This document shows positions 1 to 8,446 of a DNA stretch of 64,000 nt, one piece after another. The stretch covers positions 620,001 through 684,000 of the forward strand of contig JADJUS010000004.1 in NCBI GenBank assembly GCA_016716905.1. The letters run 5' to 3'. The first letter of the stretch is position 1; the number at the start of each line of letters is the position of its first letter. Below the pieces are notes generated by a model that saw only the letters and a list, made by a program, of their open reading frames with translations, was not told the DNA's origin and made no database searches. This DNA is from Acidobacteriota bacterium (GTDB lineage Bacteria; Acidobacteriota; Vicinamibacteria; Vicinamibacterales; SCN-69-37). Position numbers and translations under genes: made by a program.

Positions 1-984
1 GCGAATGTCGTCGCGCTCACCGAGGTAGACGGGATGCCGCACCATGCCTTCTTCCGTCAACTCGGTGAACTCCACCTCCACGGCCATCGTCGGCCGTACC
101 CAATGCGCTTTGGCGATCGCGCGCGACGGATCGGCGAAGGGAGATGTCTTGGCTGCAAGCGAGGTCAGCCGTCCGAACACGCGCGTCAACTCCGCTTCGT
201 CGAACCCTGTTCCGACGTTGCCGACCCATCGCAGCCGTCCCGCCTCCGGCCGTCCGAGCACGAGCGATCCGAAGTGGTGGCGGCTGTTCTGTGGATCTGT
301 CCAGCCGCCCACGATAAAGGTTTCGCTCTTGAGCAGCTTCAGCTTTCGCCACGCCGGAGACCGCCGGCCCGAGTGATACACCGACTGGCCTTCCTTGCCG
401 ATCAGCCCTTCCCACCCCTCGCGTTTGGCGCGCTCCAGCATCTCGCGTCCGTCGTCGGCCACAATTTCGCTGAGACGGACAAGTGCCTTGCCGCCGGTCT
501 TGACCGGCAGCGCGTCGTGCAGACGAAGGCGGCGCGCAGCCAGCGACAGCCCGCGCACATCACGGTCATCGTCTCTGAGCAGATCAAAGACGATGAGCGC
601 GGCAGGCTGGGCCTTCTCGGCACGCACGATATCGGTGGCGGCGGTCAGGTGGATGCGCCCCTGCAACCGCCCGAACGGCAGCGGCCGTCCCCCCGCATCG
701 GTGGCCACAATCTCGCCGTCGAGCAGCAACGGCCCCTTCAGCTTGCCGGCAATCTTCTGGAGTGCAGTGACGATGGCGGGGAACTGGTGGGCCTTGGCGT
801 TGCCGTTACGCGAGTAGATCGCGACGTGGGCCGGCTGCCGGCCTGAGCCCGGCTGGATGTCGATGATGGCGCGGATGCCGTCGTACTTTGGCTCGTACAC
901 CATCCCCGTCCTGACCACAGGAGGCGGATCGAGCGATGCCAGCATCGGCCGGACTTTCGAGGGGTCGTCACGCCACTTCGGCAC
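1..984 (-). CDS. ATP-dependent DNA ligase (LigD ligase type), 3' end cut by window
   Basis: Seals nicks by a ligase-AMP intermediate; with Ku it would serve bacterial end joining. I read 328 codons open to the window edge. The adenylation motif EPKYDGIR is visible, with the nucleotide-accepting Lys at about residue 33. It is followed by LLLDGEIV (motif III) and GLIGK (motif IV), and an OB-fold-like region containing WRKLK. The GTG at 984 is the first plausible start: upstream is repeat DNA and the protein begins PKWRDDPSKVRPMLAS, typical of these ligases. No polymerase or nuclease domain lies upstream of the ligase part, so it is either a stand-alone ligase or has such domains beyond the window. 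Ku (7582-8442) is 6.6 kb away. The family call is firm; the NHEJ role is inferred. Confidence 0.88.
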   Translation of the reverse strand, partial: MPKWRDDPSKVRPMLASLDPPPVVRTGMVYEPKYDGIRAIIDIQPGSGRQPAHVAIYSRNGNAKAHQFPAIVTALQKIAGKLKGPLLLDGEIVATDAGGRPLPFGRLQGRIHLTAATDIVRAEKAQPAALIVFDLLRDDDRDVRGLSLAARRLRLHDALPVKTGGKALVRLSEIVADDGREMLERAKREGWEGLIGKEGQSVYHSGRRSPAWRKLKLLKSETFIVGGWTDPQNSRHHFGSLVLGRPEAGRLRWVGNVGTGFDEAELTRVFGRLTSLAAKTSPFADPSRAIAKAHWVRPTMAVEVEFTELTEEGMVRHPVYLGERDDIR

Positions 985-1000
985 GCGTCAGATCTTACAG

Positions 1001-1380
1001 TCACGACGGATCACAGGGAGACGCAGAGGCGGGGAGGTTCTTCTTTGAAGTGCCTCGTGTCACGCCGCATCCATGACTCCAGGACCCCGGGACCCCAAAA
1101 CCGATCACGACGGATCACAGGGAGGCGCAGAGACACGGAGGTTCTTCTTCAAGAGCATCCATGTCACGCAGCCCTTCGGCCCCCAGGACCCCAGGCCCCA
1201 GGACTCCGACGGGCAAAGCCGATCACGACGGATCAGAGGAGGCGCAGAGACACGGAGGTTCTTCTTCAAGAGCTTCCATGTCACGCAGCCTTCCGGACCC
1301 CAGGACCCCAGGACCCCAGGACCCCAGGACTCTGGACCCTGGACTCTGGACCCTGGACCCTGGACCCCAGGACTCCGACG
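1001..1380. repeat. Tandem intergenic repeat block with GGACCCCA-type tail
   Basis: This gap of about 400 bp between the ligase and a lipoprotein holds three imperfect direct copies of a unit containing CACGACGGATCA, then CGCAGAG and GGAGGTTCTTCTT. The copies start near 1002, 1106 and 1224. Copies 2 and 3 continue with TCCATGTCACGCAGC. From about 1285 the sequence decays into short GGACCCCA / TGGACCC runs. I see no credible gene; the open frames here are repeat-derived. A diverged inverted copy lies at 7381-7500. Confidence 0.85.
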
Positions 1381-1391
1381 AGCGATGAGGA

Positions 1392-1826
1392 TCACCGCGT
1401 GAAGGTGAACTGCTGATTGGTGGCCCACTGGCAGAGCCCTGCAGGCGTCAACGCGCCGAGCGTGAATTGCACTCGTGACGAGGAGGCCGTCCCGGTGAGG
1501 GTTGTCGACGCGGTGCAGTTCACCCCGCTGAGGAGCGTCTGGCTGATCGACACCGTGCCGGTGATGGTCGGCCCAACCTCAAGCGTGAGTTGTCCGCCAG
1601 GCCCGGCTGCCGCCGACCAGAGCCCGCCGGCGGAGGTGCCGGACTGCGTGAGCGTCACGGACACGGTATCGGTGACGGTCACCCCGGCCGCGACGAACGT
1701 CCATGTCCCGTTCCACGCGCCCCCGATGTTGACCGCCACTGGCGCTGGCGCGGCGGGCGAATCGCTACAGGCGGCGACCAGGGTGCCGCACAACATCGCG
1801 CCGATCACGCGTTGCCGAAAGGTCAT
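1392..1826 (-). CDS. Small secreted lipoprotein, function unknown
   Basis: A 144-residue protein with a lipoprotein signal: charged start MTFRQR, hydrophobic stretch, and lipobox LVAAC with Cys about residue 20, followed by SDSPAAPAP. The mature part is Thr/Ser/Gly-rich with repeating beta-type segments (GGAWNGTWTF, VSVTLTQSGTSAGGLWS) and two further Cys. This looks like a small beta-barrel/lipocalin-like surface domain, common in Acidobacteriota, but I recognise no named family. Its ATG overlaps the stop of the upstream gene (1823-4288) by 4 nt, so the two are probably co-transcribed and co-secreted. Confidence 0.6.
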   Translation of the reverse strand: MTFRQRVIGAMLCGTLVAACSDSPAAPAPVAVNIGGAWNGTWTFVAAGVTVTDTVSVTLTQSGTSAGGLWSAAAGPGGQLTLEVGPTITGTVSISQTLLSGVNCTASTTLTGTASSSRVQFTLGALTPAGLCQWATNQQFTFTR

Positions 1827-4288
1827 CGACTGAACCTGCCGGAGATCGCCCAGATGCCGCGACCGTACGTGGCCGCCAGCAATTGGCGCGTGGTGAGGTT
1901 GTAGGCCAGGCGATTCACCACCACCGGAGGCAGCCCCGTGCCGAACGGTTGCCAGTTCGTGGTGCCATCAAGCGTCACTCGAAAGACGCCGATGTCGGTG
2001 CCTGCATAGAGCACGCGCGGGCCGGAGCCGACTGAATCCGGATCGATGAGCAGCGTATTCACCGGCACGTCCGGCAGGTTCCCGGTGATGTCCACCCACG
2101 TGCGGCCCCCGTCGGTGCTGCGGAAGACGTGACCGCGGCCAGAGCCTCCAGAGGCGAAGCCTGAATAGGCGGCGTACACGGTCTGCGCATTCAGTGGGTC
2201 CACGACGATGTCGGTCACGGCCCGCACTGGAAGGGGGCCGGCCTCGGTCCCGGCCACACTCGTCCATGTGAGGCCGCGGTCGGTGGTCAGCCGCACATCG
2301 CCATTCAGCGTGCCGGCGTACACCGTCTGGGGAGCGGTGGTCGCCACGGCCGCGGCAGTGAAGTACCGTGCGCGCGCGCATGTGCGGCCTGAGACTTCGT
2401 CCTGCCAGCAGCGAAGGTCGTTGCCCACTGAGGGTGAGGCGGCCACCCAACTGTCCCCGCGGTTGTCGGTCCTGAAGAGCTTCTCCGCAGTGATCCAGAT
2501 GGACGCAGGGTTCGATGGGTCCATGGCCATGCGCGGGATGAACGGCCCCTCGAGCGAGAGGTCGATGCCCGACCGCTTCGCGAGACATCCCCCGACCTCG
2601 CACCGGTAAAACTGGAAGACGTTGTTGTTGCCGCTGACAATCCACTCGATCTCCGCGTACAACGTGGTGGTGCCCGGTCGCGGATCCCACACCGTGTCAC
2701 CACCGTCGCCGCCGGTGATGAGCGACCATCCCATGTTTCCCTGGAAGACCAGCGTGCCGTTATCCTGCGTCCCGCCGGCCAGGAGTAGCGGGTTGGTCGG
2801 ATGGGCCGACACGGAATAGAACTCCGTGATCGGAAGGGCATGATGCAACACGGTGAGCGAAGTGCCGGTCGTGCCTTTGTACACCCCGCCGTCGCTGACG
2901 ATGATCAGGCTGCGGTCGGCGGTGAACGTGATGGCGATGTTGTCCGCATGCGTCGGCGACATCGTCGACCAGTTCTGGCCGGCGTTGGTGGTGCGATAGA
3001 CGGCGTTGCTGCCGACGTACATCGTGTTGGCATCGGTCGGTGAAAACGCGAGCGCCAACGGCCATGTCAGCGAGGTTGCGGGCGGCGCCGTTTCCGTCCA
3101 TGACTCTCCGGCGTCTGTCGTGCGGAATACGCGCGGACGGTTCAACAGCAGGTCGCGCACGGCCACGGCCATTGTGTCTGGCGCCGAGGGCGCGATGGCC
3201 ACCCGCGCGCGAGGCACGTAGACCGCGCCTGGATCCGAATAGCGCACCGCCAGATCCGCCGTCAGGTCGTACGTGCCCAGCGTCGTCAGCACCCGTGACG
3301 TCCAGCGGGCGCCGGCATCGAACGACTGATACGCGGCCACGCTGCTTTCCATGCGAGTGCAGTCGCCGACGAGGCATCGGGGTTGCGCCACCACCGCCAG
3401 CAGGCGATCCGGCCGCGTGGGGTCGAGCGTGGCGTCTCGCAGGAACGGCGCTTCGGGGTTCAGCGTGGGCGCTGCGGCGCCCGCAAAGTCGAGATCCACA
3501 GGCAGCGTCAGCACCGCCCGGAATGTGCGCCCGCTGTCGTCTGACCTGAGCAGGTGGCTGGCGCCGACGTAATACAGCGTGCTCGTGTTCGGCGATCCGG
3601 CGCGCCGTGGGTCGATGAGGATGCGTCCCGATGAAGGAGGGATACACGCCTTGAACACGTTGACTGAGCACAATGCCGGCGAGAGCGTGCGTCCATCGGT
3701 GGTGGTGATCGACGAGACCGTCCACGTGGCACCGCCGTTGGTGGACGACAGCCATCGCGTGGCATAGGTCCGCTGAATCGTGGTCGCATAGATCAATTGC
3801 GGGTTCACTGGATCGATCACAATCGACTGAATGGCCGGCACAGGCAGGCCGTCGGTGAGCGACGCCCAGGTGACGCCTCCGTCTGTGGTGCGCCAGATGC
3901 CGCCCCCGTCTCCGCCGATGTAGATCGTGCCTGGCGCGGTGGGATGCGTGGCGACCGCCGTGACGCGTCCTGCGTAGGGCAGTGTGTTGTTGACGAAGAT
4001 CGGACTGGGTCCGATAGAGACCCATCGGTCAGAGGGAAGAGCGAGCGCGGGGCGCGTGCCTGGCTCTGGCCGCAACGCACCCATCGCAACTTCCAATGCC
4101 TCCGGTGACGGCCTGCGGCCCGACGGATACCCTCGCTGAATAGTGAACCAGTGGTCGGCGTCGGCGGCACCTTCAAGCGCGCCGGCGGGTGGCGTCACGT
4201 GATCAATTGCCCGTTCAACGAACCCAATGCTGCCCACAGCAGACATGAGCGCAACCGCCAGTAGTGCCGGTATGAATCGCGGTGACAT
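1823..4288 (-). CDS. Secreted BNR/sortilin-type beta-propeller protein
   Basis: An 821-residue exported protein with an N-terminal hydrophobic signal (PALLAVALMSAVGSIG). The body carries many BNR/Asp-box-like repeats, such as YIGGDGGGIWRTTDGGVTW, YVGSNAVYRTTNAGQNW, HVFRSTDGGRTW and RLTTDRGLTW, spread from about residue 115 to the end. These mark the VPS10/sortilin-like or 'glycosyl hydrolase BNR repeat' fold of two stacked propellers. No catalytic residues can be assigned, so a binding or scaffold role on the cell surface is as likely as an enzymatic one. It lies 34 bp downstream of the ADOP permease and overlaps the lipoprotein gene. Confidence 0.8.
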   Translation of the reverse strand: MSPRFIPALLAVALMSAVGSIGFVERAIDHVTPPAGALEGAADADHWFTIQRGYPSGRRPSPEALEVAMGALRPEPGTRPALALPSDRWVSIGPSPIFVNNTLPYAGRVTAVATHPTAPGTIYIGGDGGGIWRTTDGGVTWASLTDGLPVPAIQSIVIDPVNPQLIYATTIQRTYATRWLSSTNGGATWTVSSITTTDGRTLSPALCSVNVFKACIPPSSGRILIDPRRAGSPNTSTLYYVGASHLLRSDDSGRTFRAVLTLPVDLDFAGAAAPTLNPEAPFLRDATLDPTRPDRLLAVVAQPRCLVGDCTRMESSVAAYQSFDAGARWTSRVLTTLGTYDLTADLAVRYSDPGAVYVPRARVAIAPSAPDTMAVAVRDLLLNRPRVFRTTDAGESWTETAPPATSLTWPLALAFSPTDANTMYVGSNAVYRTTNAGQNWSTMSPTHADNIAITFTADRSLIIVSDGGVYKGTTGTSLTVLHHALPITEFYSVSAHPTNPLLLAGGTQDNGTLVFQGNMGWSLITGGDGGDTVWDPRPGTTTLYAEIEWIVSGNNNVFQFYRCEVGGCLAKRSGIDLSLEGPFIPRMAMDPSNPASIWITAEKLFRTDNRGDSWVAASPSVGNDLRCWQDEVSGRTCARARYFTAAAVATTAPQTVYAGTLNGDVRLTTDRGLTWTSVAGTEAGPLPVRAVTDIVVDPLNAQTVYAAYSGFASGGSGRGHVFRSTDGGRTWVDITGNLPDVPVNTLLIDPDSVGSGPRVLYAGTDIGVFRVTLDGTTNWQPFGTGLPPVVVNRLAYNLTTRQLLAATYGRGIWAISGRFSR

Positions 4289-4322
4289 GAAAGGCCCCAG
4301 AGGATCTGGGCCAGTCTACTCC

Positions 4323-6959
4323 TTAGTCGCGCAGCGTCGTGATTGGATCGATGCGCGAGGCCCTTCGTGCCGGAATCAGACACGCCACAATCGCGAACAA
4401 ACCGAGGATCACCGCGCCGGCGGCGAATGTGGCGGGGTCAAGTGCATCGATTCCGAACAGCATCGAGTCCAGCAATTGCACCACGTTGGCGGCAATGACG
4501 ACGCCGACGACCAGGCCGGCGGCGACTGGACGCAGGCCCTGCGCCAGCACCAGCCGGCGAATGCCAGATGCCGATGCGCCCAGGGCCAGGCGCACGCCAA
4601 TCTCGCGCCGGCGTTGCGCCACCATCACTCCGACGCTGCCGTAGAGCCCGACCACGGCAAGGACGAGTGTGGTCGCGGCAAAGACCGCGAGCAGCATCGC
4701 CGCAAACCGCCGTGTCCCGGTGGACGCCGCCACAATGTCGGCGTACGGCCTGACGGCGGTGACAGGTTGCGCAGGGTCTACCGCGCGGACGATATCGCGC
4801 ATGGGGCCGGCCAGCGCAGAGGCGTCGCCCGTTGTTCGCACCAGCACCCGGAGAAACGTCTCCGCCCAGGCCCACTGCGCCTGGGGCACGTAGACCTGCA
4901 GGCCAACCGGGGTATCCAGGCCGTGGTGTCTGACGTCGCCGACGATGCCGACGATGGTGCGTGGCAGGGCGGTGGGCGGACCGAGGCTGACACGTTGGCC
5001 AATGGGGTCGTCGCCTCCAAACATCGTCGCGGCCGTGGTGGCGCCCACCACCGCCACCGGCTCGGCCGATTGGGAGTCGCGTGCATCAAGCACACGGCCG
5101 CGGATTAGCGGGATGCGCAACGTATCGAAGTAGCCGGGCGTGACGACAAACCGATCCGCACTGGGCGCGGCCTCCGGACGCGCAGCCGGCCGGCCCTGGA
5201 CGTGGAAGCCGAATCCATCCACATCGCCACCGAGCGGCAGTGTAGTGACGGCCGCAGCATGAGTCACGCCAGGCCACTGCCGTGCGCGCTCGAGCACGTC
5301 GTCGTAGAACCTGACCCCAGCCGCAATCTGATCGGCCGTTTCGCCTTGCCGGAAGCGATCGCCCGTGGCCCACACCTGCATCGTGAGCACACCGGACGGG
5401 TCGAAGCCTGGGGAGATGGAGAGCAATCCGCTGAGGCTGCGGACCAGCAGTCCGGCGCCCACCAGCAGGAGCACGGCCATCGCAACGTTGGCGGTGACCA
5501 GCATTGCGCGGGCCCGCCATGTCGTCGCCGACTCTGTGCCACGCGAGCCTGAACGCAGCGTCGAGCCTTCGGTGTGGCGCATCACGTGACGAAGAGGGAT
5601 CAGGCCGAAGAACAACCCGCTGAGGAGCGCGAGGACTCCGGCGGCCAGCACGGCTTCGCCGCTTACGGTCACATCGGCCAATCGCGGAATTTGCGCCGGA
5701 CCTTCGCTCGCAATCACCCGTATCGCGCCCCACGCGAGGATCAATCCGGTAAGGCCACCCGCGCTTGCGAGAAGGATGGCCTCGGTCATGAACTGGCGCA
5801 CCAGCCTGGCGCGCGTCACTCCGAGCGCCGTCCTGACGGCAATTTCCTGGGCACGCTCGCTGCCCCGGAGCAGCAGCACGTGTGCCACATTGCCACAGGC
5901 GACCAGGAGCAGCGCGATCACGCCGGCCCACAAGGCGAGCAATACCGGCCGCACGGGGCCCAGAAATACATCGCCCAGCCGTGTCACTTTGCTTCCGGCT
6001 TGGTGGTATTCCTCGGGATGCTGCTGTTCGATTCCCGCGATCAAGCCGCTGAGCTCGTCTGATGCACTTTCGGGCGTGCGCCCGGGAGCGAGGCGTCCGA
6101 ATACCCGGAGGTGACGACAACTCCGGCAGGCGAACGACGCGGCAGGATCGTAGCCGAGGGGGTACCAGAGTTCGGCACCTTGATACATGCGCGCAGCCAC
6201 CAGGTCTTTGAAGCCCCTGGGCAGCACACCCACGATGCGGAAGGGTATACCGCTGATATCGATGACGCGGTCAATCACCGCCGGGTCGGCGTTGAAGCGC
6301 CGCTGCCACAACGCATCGCTGAGTATGACGACGCGCCGGGCGGCGCCCGGTAGATCTTCAGCAGCCGTGAACGTGCGGCCCAACGCGGGCGTGATGCCCA
6401 GCAGGTCGAAGTACTCGCGAGACACGCGCATCGCGTTGACACGTTCGGCATCGCGCCCGCCTCCAGCGAGCGTGGCCGTGGACTGTGCTGCTGCAACCAG
6501 AGTGGTCAGACTGCGCGACTGGTTCTTCAGATCCACGAACGTCAGATACCCGAGGTTGCTCGGGTCCGCGCCAGCCTCGGTTTCAGAGACCGTCACGATG
6601 TCGTCGGCGCCTCGATAGGGGAAGGGTGACAGGAGCACGGTGTTGATGACGGCGTACATCGCCACGTTTGCGCCCAGTGCGATCGCGAGCGTGATGACAG
6701 CGGCGGCGGTGGCGAGTGGCCGGGCCGCCAGCGTCCGGAAGGCCAGACGAGTGTCGCGCTGCAGGATGTCGGCGTGTTCCGTCGGCGCGTGCCGCAGAAT
6801 GTCGCCCAGCGTGGCGGCCCACAGCCTCAGGACCTGACGCCGATGGCCGCCGGCCATCCGCCGTTCAGATCTGAACGTGGTCTCCATGTCGCGCGCGTAG
6901 GCAGACCGGAACTCCTCTGGCAACAACTTCAACAAGAGACGAAACAGCCGGTCCGCCAT
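4323..6959 (-). CDS. ADOP-family MacB/FtsX-type permease (locus 1)
   Basis: An 878-residue permease without an ATPase domain. The N-terminal ~60 residues (LLLKLLPEEFRSAYARDMETTF) are the short extension typical of acidobacterial duplicated orphan permeases. Next come a MacB periplasmic core domain after the first membrane segment (VITLAIALGANVAMYAVINTVLL) and two FtsX blocks of three membrane helices (about 360-470 and 760-878), the last ending in PARRASRIDPITTLRD. The family is believed to act in export or lipoprotein/peptide transport with an unlinked ATPase; the substrate is unknown. The PadR gene lies 19 bp upstream on the same strand, indicating repression by PadR. A second PadR/ADOP pair lies at 35.2-38.3 kb. 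Confidence 0.9.
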   Translation of the reverse strand: MADRLFRLLLKLLPEEFRSAYARDMETTFRSERRMAGGHRRQVLRLWAATLGDILRHAPTEHADILQRDTRLAFRTLAARPLATAAAVITLAIALGANVAMYAVINTVLLSPFPYRGADDIVTVSETEAGADPSNLGYLTFVDLKNQSRSLTTLVAAAQSTATLAGGGRDAERVNAMRVSREYFDLLGITPALGRTFTAAEDLPGAARRVVILSDALWQRRFNADPAVIDRVIDISGIPFRIVGVLPRGFKDLVAARMYQGAELWYPLGYDPAASFACRSCRHLRVFGRLAPGRTPESASDELSGLIAGIEQQHPEEYHQAGSKVTRLGDVFLGPVRPVLLALWAGVIALLLVACGNVAHVLLLRGSERAQEIAVRTALGVTRARLVRQFMTEAILLASAGGLTGLILAWGAIRVIASEGPAQIPRLADVTVSGEAVLAAGVLALLSGLFFGLIPLRHVMRHTEGSTLRSGSRGTESATTWRARAMLVTANVAMAVLLLVGAGLLVRSLSGLLSISPGFDPSGVLTMQVWATGDRFRQGETADQIAAGVRFYDDVLERARQWPGVTHAAAVTTLPLGGDVDGFGFHVQGRPAARPEAAPSADRFVVTPGYFDTLRIPLIRGRVLDARDSQSAEPVAVVGATTAATMFGGDDPIGQRVSLGPPTALPRTIVGIVGDVRHHGLDTPVGLQVYVPQAQWAWAETFLRVLVRTTGDASALAGPMRDIVRAVDPAQPVTAVRPYADIVAASTGTRRFAAMLLAVFAATTLVLAVVGLYGSVGVMVAQRRREIGVRLALGASASGIRRLVLAQGLRPVAAGLVVGVVIAANVVQLLDSMLFGIDALDPATFAAGAVILGLFAIVACLIPARRASRIDPITTLRD

Positions 6960-6978
6960 GGGGGCTCCTATGCGAGGG

Positions 6979-7341
6979 TTAGTGGGCTTTTCTGCGCGGC
7001 ATCGCCAGCTTCATGCGGGCCTGCGCCACCGTCTCAGTCAGGCGCTCAGCCTCGGCGTGGGCCACGGCCCTTCCCTGGTCGGTGAGCCGGTAATAGCGCC
7101 GCCGCTCGTCGTCGAGCGAGGGGTCGGGGCGCTCGTCACTCTCTGCCACGAGGCCGTCATTCACGAATCGCTTGATGGCCGTGTAGAGCGTGCCGGCCCG
7201 CAGGATGACCTTGCCCCCCGTGCGCCGCGAGACCTCCTTGATGATGGCGTAGCCGTGTTTCTCGCCGTCGGCGAGAGCCACAAGCACCTGGAACATCGCA
7301 GGCGTGAGCGGTAGAAAGGGAGCCGGGTCAAATCGTGCCAT
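6979..7341 (-). CDS. PadR-family transcriptional repressor (locus 1)
   Basis: A 120-residue winged-helix regulator. LTPAMFQVLVALADGEKHGYAIIKEV is the PadR N-terminal helix-turn-helix; ILRAGTLYTAIKRFVNDGLVAES is the recognition helix and wing; the C-terminal helix (AHAEAERLTETVAQARMKLA) gives dimerisation. I chose the ATG at 7341 rather than an upstream extension because it sits just after a clear promoter/operator and starts at the usual family N-terminus. It is followed by the ADOP permease 19 bp downstream, the classic acidobacterial pairing, and probably represses both genes. Confidence 0.92.
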   Translation of the reverse strand: MARFDPAPFLPLTPAMFQVLVALADGEKHGYAIIKEVSRRTGGKVILRAGTLYTAIKRFVNDGLVAESDERPDPSLDDERRRYYRLTDQGRAVAHAEAERLTETVAQARMKLAMPRRKAH

Positions 7342-7350
7342 GACAGATAG

Positions 7351-7378
7351 ACTATACCTACGATAGATATAGTTACAA
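7351..7378 (-). promoter_or_regulatory. PadR promoter with overlapping inverted-repeat operator
   Basis: On the minus strand, TTGTAA (-35) and TATAGT (-10) are separated by 16 nt. The -10 is one arm of an inverted repeat, ACTATA-11 nt-TATAGT (7351-7373), inside which PadR would block RNA polymerase. Only 9 nt separate the -10 from the PadR ATG, so the transcript should be leaderless or nearly so; no ribosome binding site is present. Confidence 0.65.
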
Positions 7379-7380
7379 GT

Positions 7381-7500
7381 TCCCGCCGGTGTCGGGGTCC
7401 TGGAGTCCAGGGGTCCAGGGGTCAGAAGTGCAGCGTGACGTGAAGCTCTTCGAAAAGAACCTCCGTACCTCCCCATCTCCTGTGATCCGTCGTGGACGCG
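7381..7500 (-). repeat. Inverted diverged copy of the 1001-1380 repeat unit
   Basis: On the minus strand this reads CACGACGGATCACAGG, GGAGGTTCTTTTCGAAGAGC, CACGTCACGC and then GACCCCTGGACCCC, the same order of blocks as the tandem units near 1.1 kb. Together with those copies it defines a dispersed intergenic repeat family. It sits between PadR and Ku. Confidence 0.75.
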
Positions 7501-7546
7501 TGCACTTCTGTGCAACGTGCACTCCGACCCCGAACCGACCGATAAT
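7500..7546 (+). promoter_or_regulatory. Candidate Ku promoter region with GTGCAC boxes
   Basis: Two palindromic GTGCAC boxes (7500-7505, 7517-7522) flank a TGTGCAA, and a -10-like GATAAT lies at 7541-7546, 36 bp before the Ku start. The boxes would overlap the -35 zone, as a repressor site would. No known regulator is recognised; this is pattern-based only. Confidence 0.3.
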
Positions 7547-7581
7547 TCCAGCCTCGGCATTTTCAGTCGACAGGGGGCAGC

Positions 7582-8442
7582 ATGGCCGCAAGACCGACGT
7601 GGAAGGGGTACCTCAAAATCAGCCTGGTCAACATCCCCGTGCGGGTGTTTCCGGCCACCGACTCGGCGGCGACCGTCAGCTTCAACCAGCTGCATCGCGA
7701 ATGCCGCTCGCGTATCAACCAGAAGAAGTGGTGCGCCACCTGCCAGACCGAGGTCGCCAACACCGACATCGTCAAGGGCTACGAGTTCGAGAAGGGCAAG
7801 TACGTGGTGATGGAGGAGGAGGACCTGGCCAAGGTCAAGACCGAGTCCACGCGCGTCATCAACATCGTGCAGTTTGCCGAAGCGAAGGTGATCGACCCGG
7901 TGTATGTGGAACGGCCGTATTTTCTGGCGCCCGATGGACAGGTGGCGGCTGATGCATTTGCCGTGATGCGCGAGGGGATGCAGGGCAAGGCCGCCGTGGG
8001 AAAAGTGGCACTGTACGGCCGCGAGTACCTGGTCGCCATCATGCCGCGCGAGAACGGACTGGTGATGTACACCCTTCGCCACGCGAGCGAAGTGCGAGCG
8101 ATGAGCGAGATCGACGAACTGAAGTCCGTGCCCTCGAAGATCAAACCCGACGAACTGAAGCTGGCCCGTCAGGTCATCGGCAATTTCGAAGTAGGCGGTG
8201 ACCTGACGCAGTACAAAGACGGCTATCAGGAAGAACTGCGGCGGATCATCGACGCGAAGATCGCGGGCGAAGAGATCGTGGCGCCCATCGACGAGGCGCC
8301 ACCCAAGGTGGTCAACCTCATGGAGGCGCTGCGTCAGAGCCTTGAACGCGTGTCGGCCAACAAGAAGAAGGCCGCGAAGGCGGTCTCAGGAAAGCCGGCG
8401 ATCAAGGCAGTGGCGGCCCCGCGCAAGCGCGCCCGCGGATGA
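7582..8442 (+). CDS. ku: Ku protein, DNA end binding (NHEJ)
   Basis: 286 residues, normal bacterial Ku length. The start MAARPTWKGYLKISLVNIPV is the canonical Ku opening, followed by FNQLHRECRSRINQKKWC and ENGLVMYTLRHASEVRAM, the core ring-forming beta-barrel. The C-terminus is a Lys/Ala/Arg-rich tail (KKKAAKAVSG ... RKRARG), as in Ku proteins that contact DNA beyond the ring and recruit the ligase. It forms homodimers that thread onto double-strand ends. It is separated by 4 nt from the downstream HerA-like ATPase gene, so the two are one operon; an ATP-dependent ligase lies at the window start. Confidence 0.95.
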   Translation: MAARPTWKGYLKISLVNIPVRVFPATDSAATVSFNQLHRECRSRINQKKWCATCQTEVANTDIVKGYEFEKGKYVVMEEEDLAKVKTESTRVINIVQFAEAKVIDPVYVERPYFLAPDGQVAADAFAVMREGMQGKAAVGKVALYGREYLVAIMPRENGLVMYTLRHASEVRAMSEIDELKSVPSKIKPDELKLARQVIGNFEVGGDLTQYKDGYQEELRRIIDAKIAGEEIVAPIDEAPPKVVNLMEALRQSLERVSANKKKAAKAVSGKPAIKAVAAPRKRARG

Positions 8443-8446
8443 ACCC

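Noticed and set aside
34..846. 270-residue plus-strand ORF at the window start
   Set aside because: Antisense shadow of the DNA ligase, whose motifs are clear on the minus strand.
1001..1380. Possible CRISPR array
   Set aside because: The units are over 100 bp, imperfect, and not separated by unique spacers of constant size; no cas genes nearby.
2760..4025. 421-residue Arg/His-rich minus-strand ORF
   Set aside because: Out-of-frame shadow of the BNR-repeat protein; composition is typical of a GC-rich shadow frame.
5086..6120. 344-residue minus-strand ORF inside the ADOP gene
   Set aside because: Shadow frame of the permease, with Arg/Gly/Ala-rich sequence and no domains.
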